Under the pieces are notes generated by a model. The model had not been told where the DNA came from. It saw only the letters and a list, made by a program, of their open reading frames with translations, and searched no databases. This document shows positions 1 through 5,473 of a stretch of 5,738 nt of DNA, piece by piece. This DNA is from Bacteroidales bacterium (GTDB taxonomy: Bacteria > Bacteroidota > Bacteroidia > Bacteroidales > F082). Position 1 is the stretch's first letter; every line of letters starts with the position of its first letter. The position numbers and the translations under genes were made by a program. The DNA lies in the NCBI GenBank assembly GCA_900771045.1, contig CAAGMM010000129.1, positions 1-5,738 on the forward strand, given 5' to 3'.

Positions 1-752
1 CTCTTGAATGAATCGTCTTTTTCATTTGCAAAAAGTGCGCTTCCACCGAACTTCTCTTTCAATACGGAAATTGCTTCCATCGCATTCTCGTATGTTGCTC
101 TAAACGGTTCGTCCTTCGTGGTTCTATCAATTAAAAGCTGTTGATAATCATATCTGTCGAGCGTGTCAAGCGCATAGACATAATCTCCTATCACATTGAC
201 AATTCCGCTATATTCAACATCATTCACTTTTTCCTGAAGCTGAAGCGCACGCGACATCAATTTCACCACATCCTTCAGTTCATTGTAATGGTCAAGCTGC
301 CGCTTGTTTATGGCATAACCATTTATGATATATTGCTTTATCAACTTTGTAGCCCATTGTCTGAAATGTACTCCTCGCTCACCTTTTACCCTATAACCAA
401 CTGAAATTATCACATCCAAATTATAGTAATCAAGTTCGCCGGTCTGAGTTTTCCCGTCCATTGAACCGTGTCGAGTGGTATGGGCAAATTTTGCCCACAC
501 CTCTTCCTTGTTTAGTTCGCCATCGCTAAAAACATTTCTGATGTGCTTACCTATTACAGATCTGTCTCTGTCAAACAATTCAGCCATCTGCTCAACAGAT
601 AGCCAAACCGTCTCATCTTTGAACTTGACTTCCAATTCAACGCTTCCATCCCTGCTTGTGTATGTCAGGGTCGAAGAGTCGTTATACTTGTTATTTCTTT
701 GTATTTCAATATTTTGGCCTTTAAAAACGATAGATTTGCTGTTGTTTTCCAT
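1..752 (-). CDS. RhuM-family protein, probably RhuM-Fic/Doc fusion (3' part beyond left edge)
   Basis: The reading frame is open from an ATG at 752-750 to the window edge (250 codons), so the C-terminus is missing. Residues about 49-75 (VWLSVEQMAELFDRDRSVIG and onward) resemble the helix-turn-helix-like start of the RhuM virulence-protein family. Residues 85-95 (VWAKFAHTTRH), 109-122 (YYNLDVIISVGYRV) and 131-139 (RQWATKLIK) are family hallmarks. The last visible stretch, 236-250 (GGSALFANEKDDSFK), matches my memory of the linker preceding a Fic/Doc domain in longer members; the HxFxxGN(K/R) motif would lie outside the window, so the fusion is inferred. Fic/Doc domains usually transfer AMP or phosphate to proteins and often act as toxins; the molecular role of RhuM is poorly known. 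The first 35 or so residues are a non-conserved polar leader. Base composition is lower in GC than the neighbours, consistent with an accessory gene. Confidence 0.88.
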   Translation of the reverse strand, partial: MENNSKSIVFKGQNIEIQRNNKYNDSSTLTYTSRDGSVELEVKFKDETVWLSVEQMAELFDRDRSVIGKHIRNVFSDGELNKEEVWAKFAHTTRHGSMDGKTQTGELDYYNLDVIISVGYRVKGERGVHFRQWATKLIKQYIINGYAINKRQLDHYNELKDVVKLMSRALQLQEKVNDVEYSGIVNVIGDYVYALDTLDRYDYQQLLIDRTTKDEPFRATYENAMEAISVLKEKFGGSALFANEKDDSFK

Positions 753-778
753 ATCAAAGAAAATAAAGATTTCGTTCG

Positions 779-786
779 CAAAAATA
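779..786 (-). promoter_or_regulatory. Candidate Bacteroidetes -7 box for the RhuM gene
   Basis: On the minus strand this reads TATTTTTG, matching TAnnTTTG, and lies 26 nt upstream of the RhuM ATG. No good -33 TTTG sits at the standard 19-21 nt spacing; the nearest ATTG (814-811) is about 24 nt away, inside the palindrome. In A/T-rich sequence such a match can arise by chance, so this is tentative. Confidence 0.35.
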
Positions 787-799
787 AATTTTTTCTCAA

Positions 800-820
800 T
801 TTGAAATTGCCAATTTCAAA
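800..820. repeat. Perfect 21-bp palindrome
   Basis: The arms TTTGAAATTG (800-809) and CAATTTCAAA (811-820) are exact reverse complements around a single C at 810. The element lies between nadD and the RhuM gene, where the -33 region of a RhuM promoter would fall. It could be an operator for a dimeric regulator, an RNA hairpin after nadD, or the end of a small repeated element. No uninterrupted U-tract follows directly on the minus strand, so it is not a convincing intrinsic terminator. Confidence 0.75.
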
Positions 821-866
821 CTTTTCAAACCTCTCAAACTTATCAAACCTCTCAAACCTCTCAAAC
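813..866. repeat. Tandem array of six 9-bp units, consensus CTCTCAAAC
   Basis: Units in order on the plus strand are ATTTCAAAC (813-821), TTTTCAAAC (822-830), CTCTCAAAC (831-839), TTATCAAAC (840-848), CTCTCAAAC (849-857) and CTCTCAAAC (858-866). TCAAAC is invariant and only the first three bases vary. The left-most unit doubles as the right arm of the palindrome at 800-820. The array ends two bases before the nadD stop codon. The period is three codons and is in frame with nadD, so beyond the TGA it would read as Phe-Glu-Arg/Lys triplets; there is no sign that it is translated. Confidence 0.85.
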
Positions 867-868
867 CC

Positions 869-1450
869 TCACTTATAAAACCTCATCTCGTCGATGTATT
901 TATAAACCTTTTCGGGCATAAAATACCTCACGTCGCGGCCTTCCGAAACGGCGTTTCTGATGAAAGTCGATGAAACTTCGATCTCCGGCGCGTCAAGCAG
1001 ATGCACGTGGGGATGCTGCAACATCTCGCCGCCGTCAAAGCCTTTGCGCGGATAGACAAGAATATGATAATCACGAAGGATGATGTCGGCGTTTTTCCAT
1101 TTCGGGAAACGTTTCAGATTGTCGAGGCCGCAGACGAGATAAAACTCGTTGCTGTAACGTTCCGACAAACGCACGAGTGTATCAATGGTATATGACGGCT
1201 TCGGCATATAAAGCTCTATGTCGCTGACCTCGAAACGGTCGTCTCCTTCAACGGCGAGTTCGAGCATCCTCAGGCGGTGCCGGTCTTCCAAAAGCGTCTC
1301 TTTCGCCTTAAACGGATTCTGCGGCGACACGATGAACCACAAATCGTCAAGGCCGCCGTATTCCACAAGGTAGTTGGCGAGCATCAGGTGTCCATTGTGA
1401 ACGGGGTTAAACGACCCGAAAAACAAGGCTGTCTTTCTATGAATCAGCAT
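869..1450 (-). CDS. nadD: Nicotinate-nucleotide adenylyltransferase NadD
   Basis: NadD transfers AMP from ATP to nicotinate mononucleotide, giving deamido-NAD, the penultimate step of cytosolic NAD synthesis. Counting from the ATG at 1450 (193 aa, normal for the family), the nucleotidyltransferase (T/H)xGH-type signature GSFNPVHNGH is at residues 12-21, SPQNPFK at 42-48, the substrate-loop segment KPSYTIDTL at 84-92, CGLDNL at 107-112 followed by FPKW at 115-118, and the C-terminal ISSTxIR-type motif EVSSTFIR at 158-165. A GTG immediately precedes the ATG (1453-1451) and could also serve as start; ATG is preferred as the stronger codon, and the difference is one residue. The gene follows the yicC stop codon by about 10 nt and is presumably co-transcribed with it. 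The stop is TGA (871-869). Confidence 0.96.
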   Translation of the reverse strand: MLIHRKTALFFGSFNPVHNGHLMLANYLVEYGGLDDLWFIVSPQNPFKAKETLLEDRHRLRMLELAVEGDDRFEVSDIELYMPKPSYTIDTLVRLSERYSNEFYLVCGLDNLKRFPKWKNADIILRDYHILVYPRKGFDGGEMLQHPHVHLLDAPEIEVSSTFIRNAVSEGRDVRYFMPEKVYKYIDEMRFYK

Positions 1451-1460
1451 CACAAAAGCT

Positions 1461-2339
1461 TTACAGAATATTGGCGAGTTGTTCCTTTATCTTCTCGAGT
1501 TCGTCCTTCATTTTGACGACAAGACGTTGTATTACAGCATCATTGGCCTTGGAGCCGAGAGTGTTGATCTCGCGGCCCATCTCTTGGGCGATGAAACTGA
1601 GTTTGCGTCCCGCGCCTTCCTCGTCGATAGTCTCGAAGAAATAGTCGCAATGTTTGCGGAGGCGTACTTTTTCCTCGGTGATGTCGAGTTTTTCAAGGTA
1701 GAAGATGAGTTCCTGCTCAAGACGGTTTTCATCATATTGTCCGGAAGTTGTTATTTCCGAGAGGTTCTTTGTAAGTCGTTCGCGGATTGTGCGGTGACGG
1801 TCGTTTTCGTGCGGTTCGACTTCTGCTAAATAATTGAGAATCAAATCAACACGTTTGATAAAATCGTTTTTCAGCACTGCGCCTTCCGTAATGCGGAAAT
1901 CATCGACGACGGCTATTGCGTCAACGACGGTCTTCTTCACCATTGCGACGAAGTTGTCATCAAGGGCGGTCTCATCCAAATCGAAGACGTCCGGTATCCT
2001 ATAAAGTATTGATGCCCAATCCTTTGGAAATAAATCGACAAATTCGTATTTCTCGGCGATGCCGCTAATCTGCTTCACGTAACCGTCAACGACATCGGCA
2101 TTGATTTTAGGACATTTCACGGCATCCGTGTCAGAGATGGTCACAACGACATCGATTTTACCGCGCTGCAGCCTCTGCGCTATTTCGTTTCGGTAGTCAA
2201 TTTCGAAAGACCTAAGTTCGGGAGACAGCTTCATAGAGACATCTAACTGCTTGCTGTTCAATGTCTTTATCTCAACAACAACCTTTTTAGAACCAAAAAC
2301 CGCTTCGGCCTTCCCGAAACCCGTCATCGACTTAATCAT
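1461..2339 (-). CDS. yicC: YicC/YloC family endoribonuclease
   Basis: A full-length family member (292 aa). The N-terminal signature MIKSMTGFGKAE is at residues 1-12, followed by VEIKTLNSKQLDV (22-34). The C-terminal DUF1732 region includes LEKLDITEEKVRLRKHCDYF (215-234) and then GRKLSFIAQEMGREIN (244-259) running into TLGSKAND (260-267), the most conserved part of the family. E. coli YicC is reported to be an endoribonuclease acting on small RNAs and mRNA; a similar cytosolic RNA-processing role is inferred here. The middle (about 75-200) is family-typical but variable. The start is clear because the family begins at MI(K/R)SMTG. In other Bacteroidales I recall guanylate kinase (gmk) lying between yicC and nadD; here nadD follows directly. 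Confidence 0.95.
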   Translation of the reverse strand: MIKSMTGFGKAEAVFGSKKVVVEIKTLNSKQLDVSMKLSPELRSFEIDYRNEIAQRLQRGKIDVVVTISDTDAVKCPKINADVVDGYVKQISGIAEKYEFVDLFPKDWASILYRIPDVFDLDETALDDNFVAMVKKTVVDAIAVVDDFRITEGAVLKNDFIKRVDLILNYLAEVEPHENDRHRTIRERLTKNLSEITTSGQYDENRLEQELIFYLEKLDITEEKVRLRKHCDYFFETIDEEGAGRKLSFIAQEMGREINTLGSKANDAVIQRLVVKMKDELEKIKEQLANIL

Positions 2340-2349
2340 ATCTTATAAT

Positions 2350-2366
2350 TTATTGATATTCAATAA
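2350..2366 (-). promoter_or_regulatory. A/T-rich inverted repeat in the yicC leader
   Basis: Seven-base arms TTATTGA and TCAATAA flank a TAT loop, about 10 nt upstream of the yicC ATG and inside the predicted transcript leader. It could form a weak hairpin near the ribosome-binding region. All but two pairs are A-T, so biological relevance is uncertain. Confidence 0.3.
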
Positions 2367-2416
2367 TAAAAGCCTAATGTATCAAAAAATGCATCAGACA
2401 TTTTCAAACTACGCTG

Positions 2417-2452
2417 CAAAGGTAGTGATTTTTAAGGTTATTTTTTTCAAAA
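2417..2452 (-). promoter_or_regulatory. Predicted promoter of yicC-nadD
   Basis: On the minus strand TACCTTTG (2424-2417), followed by CAG, is a textbook Bacteroidetes -7 element (TAnnTTTG). TTTTG at 2452-2448 could be the -33 element, with a spacing of 23 nt, slightly longer than the usual 19-21. Transcription would begin near 2410, giving a leader of about 70 nt before yicC. The position within a divergent intergenic region supports the assignment. Confidence 0.6.
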
Positions 2453-2483
2453 TTTTTCACAGCCATTCTGAAAAAAGAAATTT

Positions 2484-2499
2484 TTTGTAACTTTGTAAC
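2484..2499 (+). promoter_or_regulatory. Predicted promoter of the GGGP synthase gene, in a tandem TTTGTAAC repeat
   Basis: Two exact copies of TTTGTAAC abut at 2484-2491 and 2492-2499. The junction creates TAACTTTG (2488-2495), a match to the Bacteroidetes -7 consensus TAnnTTTG. The -33 region (about 2463-2470) has only a weak TTCTG. Transcription would start around 2501, leaving a short leader of about 20 nt before the ATG at 2520, which is preceded by a run of A rather than a Shine-Dalgarno motif. Confidence 0.55.
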
Positions 2500-2519
2500 A
2501 TCTATTTTTATGCAAAAAA

Positions 2520-3278
2520 ATGAACATATACGAAAAAATATCGTCTTCGGATAAAAAGATAGCGGTTCTCATCGACCCCGACAAGCTTGGCGAAAGCGCG
2601 ACAAAGGCCATTGCGTCCAAGTGTGTGGAGGCCGGCGTGGATTTGCTGTTCGTCGGCGGAAGTCTGCTTACTAACGATGGTCTTGAGGCCTGTATCAGGA
2701 CGCTGAAGGAAAATTGCGGCATACCGGTTTTGATATTTCCCGGTGACCCGACCCAGATAAGTCCGCTTTGCGATGCTTTCCTGCTTCTTTCAGTTATCTC
2801 CGGCCGCAACGCCGAGATGCTGATCGGGAGACACGTGGTGGCGGCTCCGCGACTGAAATCCTGCTGCAAAGAGATTATCCCGACGGGCTATATCCTTATC
2901 GACGGCGGCTGCCCGACTTCGGTTTCGTATATGAGCGGCACCATTCCGATACCGCATGACAAAGACGATATCGCAGTGTGTACCGCCATCGCCGGCGAGA
3001 TGCTCGGCTTGAAGATGATGTATCTCGAAGCCGGCTCAGGTGCGGCGAAAACAGTGTCAGAATCAATGATAACCAAGGTGAAACGCAATATCGGCGTTCC
3101 GCTTGCCGTCGGCGGCGGCATCACCTCGCCCGAAAAAGCATACGCATTGGCCGCCGCCGGCGCCGACATCATCGTCGTTGGAACCGCCTTCGAGAAAAAT
3201 GCCGACATCAAGGCCTTCGCCGACGCCGTTCATCGGAATAATACGTTAGAGGTGGGTTCTATAAATTCACCGAAATAA
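2520..3278 (+). CDS. Geranylgeranylglyceryl/heptaprenylglyceryl phosphate synthase family (GGGPS, bacterial group II type)
   Basis: A TIM-barrel prenyltransferase family that joins a polyprenyl diphosphate to sn-glycerol-1-phosphate (G1P), the first ether bond of archaeal-type lipids. The 252-aa length and motif order fit: LIDPDK at 17-22, FVGGS at 44-48, FPGDPTQIS at 73-81, SVISGRN at 91-97, YLEAGSGA at 168-175, AVGGGI at 196-201 (phosphate-binding Gly cluster) and VVGTAFE at 219-225. The long insert SVSYMSGTIPIPHDKDD (134-150) is like that of the larger archaeal/Bacteroidetes enzymes rather than the shorter Firmicutes PcrB. Group II enzymes from Bacteroidetes have been shown to make GGGP; the prenyl length used here cannot be read from sequence. 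Function in the cell is inferred: no other lipid gene is visible. The start at 2520 is supported by the family N-terminus; an ATG at 2510 is out of frame. The next gene begins 35 nt after the TAA. Confidence 0.93.
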   Translation: MNIYEKISSSDKKIAVLIDPDKLGESATKAIASKCVEAGVDLLFVGGSLLTNDGLEACIRTLKENCGIPVLIFPGDPTQISPLCDAFLLLSVISGRNAEMLIGRHVVAAPRLKSCCKEIIPTGYILIDGGCPTSVSYMSGTIPIPHDKDDIAVCTAIAGEMLGLKMMYLEAGSGAAKTVSESMITKVKRNIGVPLAVGGGITSPEKAYALAAAGADIIVVGTAFEKNADIKAFADAVHRNNTLEVGSINSPK

Positions 3279-3313
3279 AGCATAAATGATATGACAATTT
3301 AAAATATTTCAAA

Positions 3314-5464
3314 ATGAAAAAGATTTTTTTAATTATCTTGTTGACAATCACAGCGTTATCAATCGACGCACAGGAGAAAAAACTTCTTACGGCCGAAGAC
3401 GCCGCCTACATTAACCGCGAAGTGTTTCCACAAAGACAATATTTCAAGTGGCTCGGCGACGAGAACTACCTCATCTTCTCCGAAAACGGCGACCTTATGA
3501 TAAAGGACGCGATGGGCAATAAGACAAAAACGTATCTGAAATTTGACGAATTCAGCGAGATCGTTAAAAAAACGGGGCTTAGGGAGATGAAACGCATCCC
3601 AAATATGAACTGGACGAGCCGCAACACCGCGTGGTTTAACGTCTTCGACGGGCAAAACCACCTCGTCTGCACCTTCGATTTGAGAAACAAACGCATCAAC
3701 ATCGAGGCGAGCCTTCCGAAAGAGGCCGAAAACATCAGCGTGTGCGAGGCGACTATGCACGCGGCCTACACCATCGGCAACGACCTCTACATCAGCAAGG
3801 GCAGAAACATCACACGACTCACGGAAAACGCAGAGCACGTCATCGCCGGACAGTCGGTGCACCGCAACGAGTTTGCCATCGACGGCGGCATCTTCTGGTC
3901 GCCCGACGGAAGCCGAATCGCCTATTACTCAATGGATGAAAGTATGGTCGGAGACTATCCGCTTGTCGATATTACGACACGCGAGGCACAAGTCGCACCG
4001 ATAAAGTACCCGATGGCCGGAATGACTTCGCACATCGTGAAACTGCACGTCTATGACATCGCGACAAGAACCGACGTCATCATAAAGACCGGCGAGCCAG
4101 AAGAACAGTATCTCACGGCGATAACGTGGAACAACGACAACAAACGCATCTACGTCGGACTGCTCAACAGAGGTCAGAATCATCTCGTTTTCAACGAATA
4201 TTACGTCAAAAACGGCGACTTCATCCGCACTATCTTTGAAGATACTGACGAGCAGTATGTCGAACCGCAAGGCCCCGCGTATTTCGTGCCGGGAAGCGAC
4301 AGCAAGTTCGTTTGGATGGCACAGCGTGACGGATTCTATCACCTCTATCTTTATGATATAAGCGGTGGAAGAGTCAAGTCAAAACAGCTGACGAAAGGCG
4401 ATTTCGTCGTGACGGAATTCAACGGTTTCGACAAAAAAGGCGAAAACATTTATTATACATCAACGGAAGTGAGTCCGTTGCAGCGTCATTTCTATATGAT
4501 GAACCTGTCGAAAGGTTACAAGACACGTATCACGAAGAAACATGGGACACACAGCGTTCAGCCTTCCGCCGACGGGCGTTTCTTCATCGACACATATTCG
4601 AGCACGGAATTCCCGTTCAATGTTGACCTCATCGACCAAGCCGCCAAATATGAAGGCAAGAGGCTGTTCGAAGCCCCCGACCCGCTTAGTGATTACGCCA
4701 TCGGCAAGACAATCCTCGACACTATCAAGGCCGAAGACGGACAAGACCTCTACACGAGAATGATTCTGCCTTATAATTTCGACGAATCGAAGAAATATCC
4801 CGTCATCGTTTATGTTTATGGCGGCCCTCACGCACAGATGATCACCGACAGCTGGCTCGCGGGCGGCGGATTAGACCTCAACTTCCTCGCCACTCAGGGC
4901 TTCATCGTCTTCACCCTCGACAACAGAGGTTCCGCCGCGAGAGGTGAGGCATTTGAACAGGTAATTCACCGCCAATGCGGACAAAAAGAGATGAACGACC
5001 AGATGAAAGGCATTGATTATCTGCGTCAATTCTCGTTTGTCGATACTGAACGCATCGGTTCTGACGGATGGAGCTACGGCGGATTTATGAGTATTTCACT
5101 GAAAATCAATCATCCCGAAGTGTTCAAAGTCTCCGTTGCCGGCGGCCCCGTCCTCGACTGGAAATATTACGAAATCATGTACGGCGAGCGTTATATGGAC
5201 ACTCCGGACGAAAATCCCGAAGGTTACGAGCTCACAAGTCTCGAAAACAAAGCCGACAAACTCGAAGGCAAACTCCTCATCATCCACTGCACCACCGACC
5301 CCGTCGTCGTATGGCAGCACAGTCTGGTCTTCATCGAGAACTGCATCCACGCCGGCAAACAACTCGACTATTTCGTCTATCCGGGACACGAACACAACGT
5401 CCACGGCACCGACAGAGCCCATCTGATGACTAAGATTGCAAACTATTTCAAGGACAATCTTTAA
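3314..5464 (+). CDS. ptpA: Exported S9B serine peptidase, prolyl tripeptidyl peptidase (PtpA) type
   Basis: A 716-aa member of the DPP IV family (S9B). Residues 1-19 form a signal peptide (MKK, hydrophobic core, SIDA then Gln) without a lipobox Cys, so the enzyme is probably periplasmic or surface-associated. A beta-propeller covers about 40-470 (FWSPDGSRIAYYSMDES at 194-210; VEPQGPAYFVPGS at 316-328), followed by an alpha/beta hydrolase domain to the end. The catalytic triad is read as Ser587 (GWSYGG), Asp662 (TTDPVVVWQHS) and His694 (GHEHNVHG), with Tyr502 in YVYGGPHAQ as the oxyanion residue. These keep a constant offset of 16 from the residues I recall for P. gingivalis PtpA (Ser603, Asp678, His710), and Glu620 matches its Glu636. 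The propeller motif HRNEF (Glu186) has one Glu, as in PtpA, not the EE pair of true DPP IV, so release of Xaa-Xaa-Pro tripeptides is favoured over dipeptides. Cys659 stands where HG is usual. No own promoter is evident in the 35-nt gap upstream. Confidence 0.94.
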   Translation: MKKIFLIILLTITALSIDAQEKKLLTAEDAAYINREVFPQRQYFKWLGDENYLIFSENGDLMIKDAMGNKTKTYLKFDEFSEIVKKTGLREMKRIPNMNWTSRNTAWFNVFDGQNHLVCTFDLRNKRINIEASLPKEAENISVCEATMHAAYTIGNDLYISKGRNITRLTENAEHVIAGQSVHRNEFAIDGGIFWSPDGSRIAYYSMDESMVGDYPLVDITTREAQVAPIKYPMAGMTSHIVKLHVYDIATRTDVIIKTGEPEEQYLTAITWNNDNKRIYVGLLNRGQNHLVFNEYYVKNGDFIRTIFEDTDEQYVEPQGPAYFVPGSDSKFVWMAQRDGFYHLYLYDISGGRVKSKQLTKGDFVVTEFNGFDKKGENIYYTSTEVSPLQRHFYMMNLSKGYKTRITKKHGTHSVQPSADGRFFIDTYSSTEFPFNVDLIDQAAKYEGKRLFEAPDPLSDYAIGKTILDTIKAEDGQDLYTRMILPYNFDESKKYPVIVYVYGGPHAQMITDSWLAGGGLDLNFLATQGFIVFTLDNRGSAARGEAFEQVIHRQCGQKEMNDQMKGIDYLRQFSFVDTERIGSDGWSYGGFMSISLKINHPEVFKVSVAGGPVLDWKYYEIMYGERYMDTPDENPEGYELTSLENKADKLEGKLLIIHCTTDPVVVWQHSLVFIENCIHAGKQLDYFVYPGHEHNVHGTDRAHLMTKIANYFKDNL

Positions 5465-5473
5465 AATCTATTT

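Noticed and set aside
475..804. Plus-strand open frame across the RhuM start and the upstream gap
   Set aside because: It is antisense to the conserved RhuM N-terminus and looks like a shadow frame.
813..866. Possible CRISPR array
   Set aside because: The units are only 9 bp and directly abutting, with no spacers and no cas genes in view.
753..868. Intrinsic terminator after nadD
   Set aside because: The palindrome is A/T-rich with a one-base centre and is not followed directly by a U-run on the minus strand, so a terminator call is not justified.
1454..1460. Remnant of gmk or a small gene between yicC and nadD
   Set aside because: The gap is only a few bases, and both flanking proteins have complete, family-typical ends.
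2447..2869. Minus-strand open frame overlapping the GGGP synthase start
   Set aside because: It covers the divergent promoter and the conserved LIDPDK region of the plus-strand gene, and its low-complexity sequence resembles no known family.
3359..3862. Long antisense open frame (167 codons) inside the peptidase gene
   Set aside because: It mirrors the codon structure of the strongly supported plus-strand gene, has no recognisable domain and no promoter or start context. The same applies to antisense frames at 3929-4342, 4460-4831 and 5096-5422.
5068..5433. Arg-rich plus-strand frame within the peptidase 3' end
   Set aside because: It is an out-of-frame reading of the catalytic domain, and its Arg/His-rich content is typical of shifted frames in this codon usage.
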